Assembly: GCA_012934845.2 (NCBI GenBank)
Contig: WNNJ02003535.1
Coordinates: 60,501 to 124,500 of the forward strand
Origin: Pomphorhynchus laevis
Lineage: Eukaryota > Acanthocephala > Palaeacanthocephala > Echinorhynchida > Pomphorhynchidae
Direction of reading: 5' to 3'
DNA: 64,000 nt
Below are positions 12,111-24,306 of the stretch, piece by piece. A program made the translations under genes and the position numbers. Position 1 is the stretch's first letter; each line of letters begins with the position of its first letter. The notes under the pieces are model-generated. The model was not told the DNA's origin. It made no database searches and worked only from the letters and a program-made list of their open reading frames with translations.

Positions 12111-12444
12111 CTTCACTCTTTCAGAAACATTATCATTTTAACAGCCATAAATTCTTCTCGAATCAAACGTCAGAAAAAATTGTAAAAACACGGAACAGTA
12201 ATATTTTTGTAGTGACGAACTTAAGAAGGTGTAACAGACGAAATTTGGAGTGTAAACTATCTTTGTTAACTATCTTTGGAGTGTAAGCAAAAGTTTGAAC
12301 AAAGATATAGGTTGGTTTTAAAAAACACTGAAATACAACTAACGCGAATAGTGTGGAAATTTTATTCAGATGTATACCATCGAGTTCCTGGTAGAACGGA
12401 TAATTGTATCTTGAGTCGATGATTGTATCGTGATTGGAGTGTGC

Positions 12445-13250
12445 ATCATGATAAATAAGTTTTAAACAAATACATTGAAGAATTAAATGCACATTCGGAA
12501 TTGAAATTCAGCATTACCAATAATAATGGGAAAGTTTTAAACTTTTTGGATAAAGAAATTTGCTTTAATATCCGGAGTGGACGGCAAACCTATCTACATA
12601 AGAAATTTGAAGGGGTTAGATCATTTGTCCACGCAAGTAGTGCCCATCATCACAGAGTAAAAAGATTGTTAATAAGGAATGAAACAATCAGAACAAAAAA
12701 GATATGATTTGCGAAAATCATTTTTGAGAAATCACTGATAAATCTAAAAAATGAGTTGATTCAACGAAGGTATATGCACAAACAGATCGAAAGGCAGTTT
12801 AGGGAGGTGCGAATGATGGATAGAATACAATTATTGAAGAAAAACATCCTGATAATGAATATGCAAGTGTTACCATCGAATATCATCATGCTCTTTAATC
12901 TCTTCATCGAGACATGCAAATAGCGTACGATAATGCGAATTTATCATCACTGCCAAATATGCTAAGCCAAGATTAGCATATAGGAGTGGCAGAAGTCTAA
13001 AAATATTTCTAAGCCTAGGAAAAAATAACAAACCTGCTACTGAATATAGGCTTTGCAATGATAAACGATGTGCATGTGGTGCTGAAATGAATCGCACAAG
13101 AACATTTAAAAGTACGCCCATAGGTCTTAGATACACTGTAAAGAGCAATTCTAATTGCAAATCTGAAAGCCTCGTATATTTGTTAATGAAGAACGTACCT
13201 TGTCATTTACTGCGAACAGTGAGATAAAATAAATTTCTTGAACCGTATAA
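12445..13250 (+). mobile_element. Penelope-like element, inverted copy: RT end and GIY-YIG region
   Basis: The frame 12,501-12,707 repeats, on the + strand, the sequence of 11,460-11,200 (LNFLDKEICFNIRSGRQTYL) with few differences. Downstream broken frames continue the element: KRCACGAEMNRTRTFKS near 13,023-13,070, then NSNCKSESLVYLL, which resembles the start of the PLE GIY-YIG endonuclease. With the minus-strand copies just upstream this gives a head-to-head arrangement. Confidence 0.6.
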
Positions 13251-14300
13251 TATATTTTGATGACGCAAGAGAAATTTAAACTTAGTTGTACAGAAAGAAA
13301 TCATGCTTTCTGGCGTATTTGCACGACCAAAGAGCACATTCGAAGATAACGAATGCGAATATAATATTTAACTAGGTGGTCAAAATTACGAAGAACTGCA
13401 TCATGCCAACAACCTGAAAAAGCATCCTCGCATACTAAGAGATAATCTGATAGGAATAGAATATACATGTCGAAAAGTATACCAGCAGATACAACGAACC
13501 CGTAAGCATTAAAAAACAAGGATTCCGTTTTAACAAAAAAACACAAAATAAAAGCTACATAGCAATGAAATATGCTTAATCGTTAAGCTTAATCCCAAAA
13601 GAAATAAAGCAACAAATTCGAAGAGTATCAAATTTCTACAACATTGAAAGTCAATCTCATCAGTTATACTTTCGAGCAGGCAACGCAATAAAATCAAAAG
13701 TGACAGATCGAGAATCAACAATATGTGGCATGAATAAACCTTGTAAAATAGAAAGATACGCTCTACGGACAGCAGTAGGGAAAAAGGCTTTGAGGCGAAA
13801 CGTAAATTAAGTTCTTTTATTTGCGGACTTTGTAGTGCTACCAATATATAAATATTCGATATAGAATATCCCACCTGAGTGCTATGCGGATTTTTTAACA
13901 TCACCAGCTAATTCATTACTCTAATTCAATTGTATGTAAAATCATACGAGCATGTGACTTGATAAGAACGAAGCAGTTGAAAGCTTTTCTTTAGTACAAA
14001 ATCACGTTTCTTGTGCCTTTAGTTAATTACGATTAACTAACATTACATTTGACTTTCATTTGTTTCAAATTCTAATTATTAATTCCTAATAATTTATAAT
14101 TACCAAAGTAGCGATTTTAAAAATATAATTATTGAAATAAATAATGGGCCGCTAGATGCCAGTCGAGTAAGTATTAAAATGACACCTATTGATAATTAGC
14201 CTCTTCGTGGAACGGCCCTGTGAACGGATATTCGACATTTATCGATTAACGGCTAAATAATTGGCCGGATTGCTTCAGACGTAGAGATAGTCTTTTTATA
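13250..14300. other. Intronic stretch, no gene recognised
   Basis: Open frames on the minus strand (13,301-13,546 and 13,530-13,904) are hydrophobic AT-rich readings with no recognisable motif. Part may be the 3' tail of the preceding PLE. A slightly GC-richer patch at 14,145-14,310 leads into the acidic repeat. Confidence 0.3.
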
Positions 14301-14303
14301 GAC

Positions 14304-14753
14304 TATCTCAGATCACTTCGATGACTCCAACGACGGATTAGACAATGGACGAAAAGGCGGAAGAGAGTCACGGAAGCCTGTTTCCTTACAGTAGTGATGT
14401 TGGATCATCAAAGGATATTGGGAACAAGATATATCTGAACAAACAAAATCACTCCGATGACTCCAACGGCGGATTAGACAATGGACGAAAAGGCGGAAGA
14501 GAGTCACGGAAGCCTGTTTCCTTACAGAAGTGATGTTGGATCATCAAAGGGTATTGGGAACGAAATATATCTGAACAACCAAAATCACTCCGATGACTCC
14601 AACGGCATATTGGACAATGGGCGAAAAGACGGTGAAAGTCTCGGAGATTTGTTTCCTGACAGTAGCGATGCTGAATCATCAAAGGATATCGGGAACGAGA
14701 GATTACCAAACAATTTCCAAAGTAGCGATTTATACAACTTACTGTTTAAATAA
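14304..14753 (+). repeat. Acidic 136-bp tandem repeat, about three units, coding-like
   Basis: Units start at 14,341, 14,477 and 14,613, exactly 136 bp apart. In the best frame each unit reads DSND/G-LDNGRK-ESHGSLFPYSSD-SSKDIGN, rich in Asp, Ser, Gly and Asn. The third unit lacks one base present in the first two, so only it reads through without a shift; the frame 14,481-14,753 ends with LYNLLFK and TAA. The conserved wording between units suggests descent from an acidic low-complexity protein. No start, splice sites or family could be identified. It may be a pseudogene or an element's accessory frame. Confidence 0.5.
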
Positions 14754-14978
14754 TTTTAATACGCTTTAACAAAAAAGGTAAAATGATTTAAGATTATTGT
14801 TCACTTTTATGTAAAATAACATTTCTAATGTCTATAATTTACAAAAGGTGATAAGATTTACTAGCTTTAATAACAAAAACACTAGCTTAATTCAACTATA
14901 ATAATAATTTACTACTTATTAAAATAGCAAGATGCATTAACTTCAAATTAATGTAAATATTTTATCAAATGATTGTAG

Positions 14979-15050
14979 AGATTTAAGAGGCAACGGAATT
15001 CAGTTAATTTCAGATTTCGTTTATCTATTGAACAAGTCTACGGATTATCT
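14979..15050 (+). CDS. LRR micro-exon A4
   Basis: 72 nt, acceptor ATTGTAG, donor GTAAGT, phase 2-2. It encodes DLRGNGIQLISDFVYLLNKS and ends DYL, a clear LRR. Joined to A3 through TTA (Leu). Confidence 0.8.
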
Positions 15051-16970
15051 GTAAGTCAAAATACATATACACGACATACGACTAAAATAAATTTTATCTT
15101 GCAAATGTTTTTTGTATTACCCTTAACATTAAACAGTTATTCACTCGGGGAAATTATGCACAAATAAGGATTTCTATATTTAGTTTTATGAAGCAATCTG
15201 AATTTGTCTGCTACAGTTAAAAGTTAAATCTATCTAAAAATAGCGTGCTTTTTAGAATATGCTCAACTCGCAAAACGTTTTATCAACTTTATCGTCTTCT
15301 AAGAAACTTGAATTGACTTCTTAAAGTTTATATTTAAATTAAACACTAACGACAAAAATATCTTTCTTTCATTTTAAACATGTACAATCAAATTACTTTT
15401 AATTTGCGATATGGGGAAGATATCTGTATGTTCCATCAATTTCGACTAAGTTGATAATTTTGATATTCGTCGTTTCTAAGAATGTCGATAAAAAGATCAC
15501 ATTTATTAAAATCATGTGACTTTGCTTGATCATCTATCCACTTTATTATATTTTTGCTATCAACATCTTGTGGTGAGTTCTGACTTGACAACAAATCTGA
15601 TTTTGGTCGTTGTGTGCGTATGTTCGCTTATATATTAGCTTATTCTTAAAGAGACTGATAATTCAATTACCTGTTTTCAAACTAATTATCATCAACACTA
15701 CGAAATCAATGGTCGTTATGATTTTAAGTAGCCATCAATGTTTGTATTTAAATTGTGAAGTTCTTTATTATGAAACCGCGATAAAGAAAGCACTAGAATG
15801 TGGCAATCGCTTATGATTTACTGTTAAATCATATCGTTATTTCCACTCTCAACAGCAATATTCAATACATTAATTATAAATAACGTACAATATTATAATA
15901 ACGTCCTAACCTCTTTTAGCAGAGGTCATAATACTGAGAAAACAAAGTCCATAGTTTTTTTAAATTGAGTTATGTATTTTATATAATTATAAAATTGAAT
16001 AATGCTAAATCAAAATTTAATAATTAAATAAAAAATAATTAAATAATTATAAATAATAAATAATTGTTATATGATTTGATATAATTAAAAGTTAATTCAT
16101 CAAACCCTTTTTTAAAATTAGAAGAATAATAATGTCATAACCAATAATACGTAGTTTCACAACACTATAATTAGTATTGATGCAATATATATTTAATGCA
16201 ATATACAATACTTTAATTATATATAACATACAATATATAATATTATATTCAATATACAACGTACGCGTCAACATACAATGAAAACAATATTGCATTCTGC
16301 ATATTTCTTTTGCTTGTTAGTTAATTAGGAACACTTAATCTGAAATATTTAAAAATTAACTTGATAACACCAAGTATCTAAGAAGTTATTACAATTTATT
16401 GCGTTCATATCCATAACAATTTCACTTTATTTTATTACATCTGTTTAATTAATTAGTTCAGTATTTTTAATTTTAGCTCTAAATTGATTTTTTTTATTTT
16501 AATTATAAATTTTAAAAATCAGCTTATTTTATTATTTATTATTAAATTTTAATAATAAATTATATAGTCATATAAATATGAATTGTAAAAAATCTTATAT
16601 AATTATTTATTATTTATCTTAATTTATATAGTATAAAATACGTAGACTTAACTATCTAATCTAATTTGTTCTACTGACAAGTTTTTATTGAACTTTTATA
16701 TAATTATAAGAGGTCAATAACACATTATATAATTATATAGGATTATTATAATTATAATAATTATTATTCTCTTCCCCTTAAACTTCGTTACAGCCTCACT
16801 ACCTTAATTAAGTTAACTCAATTTATTGCGTTCATATCGATGACAATTTCACTGGTTAATACTATTTTATTACATTTTTTATTAATTTAGTATTTGTGTA
16901 GTAAATGATTTATATAGTAATGATGTAATTATATATTCAAGAAATTAAAGCAAAAATTACATTTTTCCAG
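15051..16970. other. AT-rich intron of gene A
   Basis: About 1.9 kb of very AT-rich sequence. Short open frames are not convincing. Similar stretches of AATAATTATAAATAATAAA recur here and elsewhere in the window. Nothing else recognised. Confidence 0.4.
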
Positions 16971-17048
16971 CAATATAATTCAAAATTACAATCTGATCGA
17001 AATACAATTTGCCGATTATCTGGACAAATTAATAAATAAAAAATCACG
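16971..17048 (+). CDS. LRR micro-exon A5, possible penultimate exon
   Basis: 78 nt, acceptor TTTCCAG, donor GTAAGT, phase 2-2. It encodes NIIQNYNLIEIQFADYL then INKKS, with the last split codon CG|N (Arg) instead of Leu. Gene B's penultimate exon at 49060 also ends in CG|, suggesting the same position in the protein. The donor region is duplicated at 17,320. Confidence 0.7.
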
Positions 17049-17510
17049 GTAAGTAAATTATGCAACGTGAAGTTCTATTCTATTTTTAAATTTTTCAGCT
17101 TGAAAAGCAATGCAAGAATTACATTTTCAATTTTATTAAAAATGAATTTTTTAATAAATGACGAAAATATATTAAGACCAATTACGTCTTATTTTTTTTT
17201 AAATTAAAAAATGTTTTTTACTCTTGTGTTTAATTTCTTTATATTTGTTTATATACTTTATTATCCTTTATATATAAACTAGCTTTTGCTAGTTTTCATT
17301 TAAATAACTCAGAAATCACGGTAAGTAAATTATACAACGTGAAGTTCTATTCTATTGATAAAAGATTATTAAAAAAATATTATTGAACGTAATATAATTT
17401 TATATTGTTTCAGTGTTAAAAGCAATTGTAGTAAAAATCATAACTTTCCGATGTCATTTTTATTATATTTTTTATACAAAAATATTTATACAACGATAAA
17501 TTCAAAATAA
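17020..17510 (+). repeat. Tandem duplication of exon-intron-exon boundary
   Basis: The stretch AAATCACGGTAAGTAAATTA with its flank at 17,041-17,080 recurs at 17,315-17,355. The next acceptor plus AAAAGCAAT at 17,092-17,115 recurs at 17,407-17,425. The duplicated unit is about 275-315 bp and keeps both splice sites. Confidence 0.6.
17099..17207 (+). CDS. Candidate terminal exon of gene A
   Basis: After a 50-nt intron with acceptor TTTTTCAG, a frame in the right phase reads LKSNARITFSILLKMNF and ends in TAA at 17,205-17,207. It lacks the W-S-C motif of gene B's last exon and is AT-rich, so it may be read-through into intron. A diverged copy with its own acceptor (17,414-17,510) also stays open for 31 codons. 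Confidence 0.35.
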
Positions 17511-18740
17511 AAATTCAAAATAAAAATCAATTTTTATGAGTTGATTAATAAATAATAAATGATGTATTCGAATAAGATATAGAGGTCCTCAGGTCGTAAT
17601 ACTTGAATAAGAATATTATTTTGTAATTAATTTCAATTCTTTTAAATATTATGATTTAGCTAGCTGTCATTCAAATAATTTTAAGTTTTCCTATAAACTA
17701 CTTCGATTTTCGGACATTTCAAAGTAATATGAAGACAAAAAATTTCACGCACAAAGTTTTGGATTATTACACCTCATAATAAATGGTGTTGATATATTTT
17801 TTAAATATTGAAAGACCAAAAACGAAACAAAATAAATTATTTTTTTCTTTCGCTAATACTAGATTACCTTTTGAATTAAAACGTTCAATTTCATGTACCA
17901 ATAAGGACTCTACGATGTGGTAATAAGAATTGGAGGTCATCAGTAGGAAATGCTATGCTATCAGGTTTTGGCCCTTATTCATCAAACAAAGAAATCATTC
18001 AAATATAGAAACAAACACATTTTAATAATCTAGTTCAACGCACTTAAAGAAGTCCTGACGATAAAAGAAACAGAAAAAATCAAAAATAGTAAAAATTTGA
18101 TCAGCTCACTAAATATTCGTATTTTATACTAAAATATAATTAAAATTAAAAATTTAAATTTAAATAATAAATAATTTTAAAGGATTATATATTATAAAAT
18201 ATTTTATAATATTATATATTATATATACATTATATAATTTAAAATTAAAAAACTCAATTTTTCTGGATTGATACAAATTAAATTCTTAAAATTTATTTGA
18301 AGAGAACAGAAATATTAACATATTATGGCGATTCTTAAAATTTCATTTAAGCATTCATATGCATGAATGCTTATGCATTCATGCACATATATCGAAAAAT
18401 ATTTGATATCTTTATATGATTCCAGTATTGAACGTAAAATTTCTCTTTTTCTCTTTCATTATCGAAGTTTACTAAGGCGAGATGAAGCATACCGGCCCCT
18501 TTATGTTAAATTAAAGAACGAATACAAAATGAAAATACGAACGCTTATAATGATTCTAAATGCACACAATAATAACACTAGAACATGCACGTTAAATGCT
18601 GTGAAGTTAGTTCCTCGTCGTCGTTCAGTGAGTACTATTGTCAGTGTACCCATTTAACATGGGAATAACAATTTAGTAATTTATATGATTCCAATATTAG
18701 AGATTAAAGGCAGTGTAGTTCTTTCAGTAGGTCGTTGAGG
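17511..18740. other. AT-rich stretch, no supported gene
   Basis: The frame at 18,367-18,657 (96 aa) has no recognised domain; it precedes the LINE RT and could be its 5' part. The remainder is AT-rich with hairpin-prone TATAAAATATTTTATA sequence near 18,190-18,230. Confidence 0.3.
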
Positions 18741-19480
18741 CCTCTAGAAGAGCTTATCCAATTGAACGCAAATTTTACAGTCTATGAAATCGAATTCTTT
18801 TTACAACACATGTCAGATAGAAAGGCGGTCGGCAAAGATAGTATTGCCGCTGAACATATGAAAGGTATTTAGTCAGTCTCAATTTATTTTCTCGTGATGC
18901 TATTTAATCGGGTCTTGATAGGATATTTGTTCCCTGTATCATGGAAGAAGGTGAATGTAAAAATACTCTTTAAGGGTAGTAATGATCCTCGAAATTTAAA
19001 TAATTACAGAGGTATCGCAATACTAAGTCAACCATATAAGTTATTTGCTACTATCATAAGCCGTATACTTGCAGTCTATGTATCAAACTTTCTCCCAATC
19101 GAACAGCATGGTTTTCGAACAGGTTTCCTACCACAAGTGTTGTCTCTATCTTAGGAAACGCTGTTAAAGAAGCTCGTTCAAATCACCTTCCTTTGTAAAC
19201 TGTTTTCGTAGATTTTACGAAGGCATTCGATTGCATTGACAGAGACTTAATTCTTCGAAAATTAATAACCGCACTTAGCCCAAAGGGCAATATCATACAT
19301 GCACTACATCAGGCTATCTCTCCTCACAAAGACTCAAAGTCCGAGTCTTTGTTGGAATAAAATATGTTTGCCTAATATTTTGTGTTATTTTATGTTTCCC
19401 CAATGTTTGCCAGTTTTGCAATAACGTTTTTATGTTGATTCTCCCTCATCGCCCGATACGGCATTATATTATAATTTTAA
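18740..19480 (+). mobile_element. LINE reverse transcriptase fragment
   Basis: Broken frames give DRKAVGKDSIAAEHMK near 18,820-18,870, then VSWKKVNVKILFKGSND and LNNYRGIAILSQPYKLF near 18,935-19,050, EQHGFRTG near 19,100, and VFVDFTKAFDCIDRDLI near 19,203-19,255. These are successive N-terminal RT boxes of a non-LTR element. The catalytic ADD part is absent, and a stop near 18,870 and a shift near 19,150 break it. Confidence 0.75.
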
Positions 19481-19499
19481 ATAAATTTATATTATTAAT

Positions 19500-20670
19500 A
19501 TTAATATTATTTAAGTATTTTATTGATCGAAGTGTACTTTAATTACTTTAAGTATTTTATTCATATAAACAGAAAGTGGTTTTAATGTACATTTAAACGC
19601 ACTACATATGAACCTAGGTTTTATTGGATTTTTATGTAATTTTGGATTCCAATATAATATAGGTATATTTTTATTATCTAATTCAACCTTTATACCCTTT
19701 TTATCCATTATAGAACAGTGACTTGTAATAATTGTTTCTAAACTTTACTTTCAAAACTCAACTCACTACGTTCATATGTTACATTTATATTTAAATCATT
19801 AGAATTAACCTCTTTCATTAGTATATCATAATAAAGCTTTTTGCATATGAAGACAAAGTTATTATTAGCTTTATCAATAGTTGTTATTATATAGTTATCT
19901 TTTAATTTAGTATAGTTTTATTATCTGATTTAATTTTTATACGCTCTTTATTCAACATTGAACAGTGACTTGTAATAATTGTTTCTAAACTTAAATCACT
20001 ACATTCATATGTTGTGTTTATATTAAATAATTAGAATTAACCTCTTTATTTATTTTTAATTTTTATTTCTTCTTGATTTATTTTTTAAACAGTTATGAAC
20101 AAATTCATATTATATAAAGCTTTAAAATAAGTCAGCTATAATTAGGGCACCTATTGGAACACTTTTTACTTGTCTAAATATATATCTCCCTACTTTTAAA
20201 TAATTCTGATTTATTAAAATATTTAAGGATTCTAATAATTCAATTTTATCCATATATTTATTTTTACTTGATGGTTTAATTTTTGTTAGATAGGCGCTAT
20301 AATTATTATAACATATATATGTATACATTTTTCCGAATAGAAGATTAATTAATTTTACTAACGCTTCTTTATTATCTACTAAATCTAGATTTGTATAAAG
20401 CGTACTAAAATTGTATGTATTTATATTCTGAAAATTTATTCCCTTTGTCTGTTCTAAAAAAAATTCTTTTGTAGAATTAATAATGAGATAGTGTTTTATA
20501 CCAGTATTAATTTCGATTATCTTGCAATATTTTTAAAGTGTGCTTTAATTAATTTAAGTCTTTTATTCATATAGACAGAAAGTGGTTTTAATGTACATTT
20601 AAACGGACTACATATGAACCTAGGTTTTATTGGATTTTTATGTTATTTGGATTTTAATATAATTCGTGTG
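19500..20670 (-). mobile_element. PLE-like reverse transcriptase fragments, two partial copies
   Basis: On the minus strand, 19708-19520 reads NIPILYWNPKLHKNPIKPRF and CTLKPLSVYMNK, the template-contacting box of PLE/telomerase-like RTs. 20328-20122 reads YIFRQVKSVPIGALIIADLF, the degraded next box. A second copy of the first box sits at 20,530-20,665 (over 90% identical to 19,530-19,665), so a tandem or nested duplication is present. A third piece of the family (similar to 20,370-20,530) lies at 48,080-48,260. No endonuclease was seen. Confidence 0.6.
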
Positions 20671-20679
20671 GATCGGGGA

Positions 20680-22030
20680 GCTCGTAGGCATGTAGACAAA
20701 TAACGGGCGATGGCGAATCAAATGCGTCGTTTTAAGCGCACTTACGTGCCAGGATATCTTATTTAACTTTTCCGAGCAATACTTGAAGCGGTTGCTTTAA
20801 GGGTAAACTGTGCTCGACGACTAATGCCCCCTGACGTCGAGAACACTTACGGTTCAAATCTAGCACTTTTATTCCATCTCCTACCTCTCTTCCTTCCGTT
20901 GCTCAATATATTGGAACCATGAAGATGCAGGTCTGTTTGCTAACTTTTGAGCGTGAATAGAGAACACGTTGACGTCAAAAAACGTCCACTCGAATCGGTT
21001 ATCATGAAGCCAAAAACACACAACGTCTAATCGAACACCGGAATCACGTGTCGTCGTAACGTGTTCGAAGTTCGCAAAATCATTTACCGTTGATAGACAG
21101 GTTCTATTGTCACACTGAAACAAATTTCTGATAGTGCTATAGCGATTATGTCTTTGACCGAATTGTAGCAAATTATCTGGAGACCACCGCGCTTACAAGA
21201 CAGATAATGACTTATATCAATCGGCGATCCGCAAATACAAGTTTTATTATGCAAATCTTTTGGTGTCCAACCATATTGTGCACATATCGCATCTCTGAAC
21301 TCATTAGCTGTTAAGCGATAATTATCTCTTCGAAGAGAAAGCGCACTCAACCATGAAGACGCACCACAGATAGAAGCGTGATCTATAACATCTGTCACAT
21401 CCGAAAATTAACTTAGTACGCCTACAAGTCGGCGTTTAGACACATCCATACTACGAGACGAAATTACCCTCAAAATCGAGGACTTATGTTGACGAAGAGC
21501 TATGCCATAGAAACCCAAACCATAAGTAAGAGTCTCATAGGGTTTGTGAGCACTTGAACTCAATCGAAGATGCATACATAGAATCAACAGTTCTTATACC
21601 GCCAAGATTTAATAAGGAAGTTAATAAGGTTAACCGTTCGTCATTTAGATCATGCCTAGCCACTAAATGAAAAAAATCGGTGGTATATAATTCCCCTCAA
21701 TCTCGACAACCTTGACGTTGCACATTCGTTCGCTCGCATGAAATGCGTCCATTTCCATGGAGTAGAGTTGAATAGACCAGCATATGCAACTTGAGTGTCT
21801 ATTTTAGCAGCATCTGTTAAGCGGTCGATGGATTTCGTTCAGAAGCTTGAAGCTGGCTGAACAGATGAAGCAATAAAAGCATCATTTCCAATTAGGATGC
21901 CTAAGATCTTGATACCTGCAGGAATCTAGTGAACTATATCTTCAAATATTTCATCATTTTTTGTCCTTTCGCTAGTTTTAAATGTTTTCGCTTTCGTATC
22001 ATTATTCAAATCTTGACTGTCTCTTAGCTC
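20680..22030 (-). mobile_element. Retroelement C-terminal fragment with Cys/His motif
   Basis: The minus-strand frame 21398-21084 reads YRLTANEFRDAICAQYGWTP, then KTCICGSPIDISHYLSCKRG and EICFSVTIEPVYQR. A CxCG-x7-H-x3-C-KRGG block like this follows the RT in a widespread group of invertebrate non-LTR elements. Upstream (21,990-21,430) a broken reading gives ILGILIGNDAFIASS and FNSTPWKWTHF, the RT thumb. Related pieces lie at 22,780-23,700, 32,690-32,880 and 39.4-41.7 kb. The clade name is uncertain. Confidence 0.6.
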
Positions 22031-22259
22031 AAGAGTAATATTTTTGTCTTTATTTGTACAATTTGGGACTAGACAGTCAACGCAACGTCTCCCTGCCCTT
22101 GCGCAAACGCAAACTTTGCATTTCGCAGCTGCAACTGAACAAGGACAGCAACGTGGATTCGATCCAGGTTTACCTCGTGGCCTTGTATCACGTGAGATGT
22201 GATCCGCAATGTATTGTAATTGTAGTTATCAGATATAAGCTTGTGTTGTAATTAGCTAT

Positions 22260-22780
22260 AGTTGTCAATGTGTTTAAGCTTGTATGCTATTTATCTCAAA
22301 CGTTTTTATCTCAAACTTTTTTCTCAAACTTTTTTAAGGTTTTTTATAATATTATATTAATTGTAATATGAATAATATTATAATTATTGTATAAAATTAT
22401 AATACTAATTGTAATATAAAATAATATAATCAGACAATAAATGCTAGTTAACTGATGTAGATTGTAAAAATGACGGAAAAAAGTCTATTAAAATATCTTT
22501 TAAATATCTATTAATTATCTATTATAATAGATAATTAATATTATCTCTATTTTCAATTCTCTATTATAATTACAAATGTTTTTAGTACTATTATTTCTTT
22601 ACTTTTACAATTTTTGAAAATTCTACATTTATTATAAATCTATAAAATTAATTTTTTTAATTTAAACTTTAAACAATATCTTTAATAATTATTTATAATT
22701 TATAATTATATAATTTAAATAATTATTTCATATTTTATTTAGTCTAGCTTTATGTTTTAACAATCATGTGATTGATTGCA
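22260..22780. other. AT-rich spacer, no gene seen
   Basis: Low-complexity A/T sequence with short inverted stretches such as TAATTATCTATTATAATAGATAATTA near 22,512-22,535 (quoted in part). No coding signal. Confidence 0.4.
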
Positions 22781-23700
22781 GAGTGTCGGAGGTTCTCGGC
22801 CTCAAAGCGTTATCAATCTAGAACGTGTGTGCTCCAACTCGCCATGACCTGTCCTGCAAACACATTATAAGCTTGGTGAATGTGAACACCTAGTTTCGAG
22901 AAAATCGCAAGCGTCAATGTCTGGTTGTCAAGTCGAGTTCCAATTGATGAGATTAAGATTGCTTCCAAGAATGCTTTCGAATAAATGGACGCTATTCTAA
23001 TCAGGCATTTTCGAGACTAAGGAGTGCGCCCTTTCTAACAAGCTGTCATAGGCATCGACAAGAAAGCTTTCTGACCATCGTTTTTAAATTTTATGATTCG
23101 ATAGTTTACTACATTCGAAATCGTCGGACCACATAAATATGTCATCTTGGATGCCGTATGAGACTCACCCGAAAATTGAGCAAGACAATTTGGCAGTGAA
23201 TTAAAAAACGTCGGCCGTGCCAGCAGCAGAAGAAATGAATTCTTGTATGTTAATATCCCAAGAGAAACGAATTCCAAACTCTTCAAGAAGCATTAGAAGA
23301 TGAATTTTAACAACTTCGTATTTTCTCGTCAAATGTATCTAATTTAGGGATATTGAAGCACGGTGCGTTTCTCAGTAAAAATTCGATCTTTGGGAGAAAT
23401 AAACAATGACGCAGCAGAAACATTGCATAGTGGCGACTCAATGGCATCATCACTTAATGGTCTCATATAGGGTAGCGTTGGTTTGATAATTACTTCCAAT
23501 TGGCACACCTAAGAAGGTGGCGGTGGATGGGGGATTAACACTGCAGCCAGGGAGATAATAGGCAATGCCGTGAGCTAGAGCCTCGTCATCTTTGATAACC
23601 TCACATTTTTCTATATGTAGCGTGAGGCCGATATTCGCTCCGTGTTCACATATCTTGTTAGGCAGTAAATTATCGTCATTAAATGATATACACAATAATT
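22780..23700 (-). mobile_element. LINE-type RT fragment, same group as 20.7-22.0 kb
   Basis: The minus-strand frame 23695-23450 reads GLTLHIEKCEVI and FLGVPIGSNYQTN, the region after the catalytic box. 23286-23035 and downstream broken sequence (NLINWNS, PDIDACDF) continue it. It lies in the same orientation as, and overlaps in content with, the neighbouring fragment. Confidence 0.5.
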
Positions 23701-23859
23701 TCGACTATTCTCAATTATTCTGATTATTTCATTCCACTTTTTCCACAACAATTTGCTTTAAAATCGTCAATATTCAACACTTTGAAATTTATTTTTAAAA
23801 ATCTTATAGTTTTTCTATTTTATGTATTTTTTTATTCTATTGAATTTGCATAGTATCTG

Positions 23860-23935
23860 AAGTTGTCTATCCACATAGATTATTCGCTCATTGTTATTTG
23901 ATCTTATAAACCATTCTACATAACCTCAAGTACGC
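23860..23935 (+). pseudogene. Decayed copy of LRR exon B1
   Basis: The sequence from CATAGTATCT through CCACATAG and on to CAAGTACGCT parallels 24,278-24,375 closely, including acceptor and exon. The frame is broken by TAA and the donor GT is gone. The two copies flank the 17-bp minisatellite. Confidence 0.55.
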
Positions 23936-23946
23936 TATTTAAATAT

Positions 23947-24185
23947 GTACGTCATTTATTAATGTACGTCGTTTAAAGATGTACGTCGTTTAAAGATGTA
24001 CGTCGTTTAAAGATGTACGTCGTTTAAAGATGTACGTCGTTTAAAGATGTACGTCATTTAAAGATGTACGTCGTTTAAAGATGTACGTAATTTAGATATG
24101 TACGTCATTTAGATATGTACGTCATTTAGATATGTACGTCATTTAGATATGTACGTCATTTAGATATGTACGTAATTTAAATATG
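23947..24185. repeat. 17-bp minisatellite, 14 copies
   Basis: Consensus GTACGTCGTTTAAAGAT. The first half uses this version, the second half GTACGTCATTTAGATAT. Units vary by one or two bases; two use GTACGTAATTT. Each unit contains GTAC and the half-palindrome ACGT. Confidence 0.9.
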
Positions 24186-24306
24186 CATGTTTCGATTATT
24201 ATTAGTTCACTATTATTAAGTTTTTTACAACCAATTTTAAAATAGTTAATGTTCAACATTTATATTTTATATTTGCATAGTATCTCAAGTTATTTATCCT
24301 TTGTAG

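Larger units (their letters stand above)
9368..17207 (+). other. LRR micro-exon gene A (3' portion)
   Basis: Five exons of 72-78 nt (9368-9439, 9490-9561, 10401-10472, 14979-15050, 16971-17048) each begin after AG with one base completing a codon and end two bases into a codon before GT. Joined codons at the first four junctions are CTT, TTA, TTA and CTC, all Leu, giving repeating LRRs of the L-x-L-S-x-N-x-I type. A sixth exon at 17099 may carry the stop. The 5' end, with start codon and signal peptide, was not found and may lie upstream of the window. Introns of 50 nt alternate with kilobase introns holding LINE and PLE insertions. It is probably paralogous to gene B downstream; a single gene joining both sets cannot be excluded, because CG joined to the G at 24307 is also open. 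Confidence 0.6.

Noticed and set aside
23947-24185. CRISPR-like array
   Set aside because: Units are contiguous 17-mers with no spacers, in an animal genome; it is a minisatellite.
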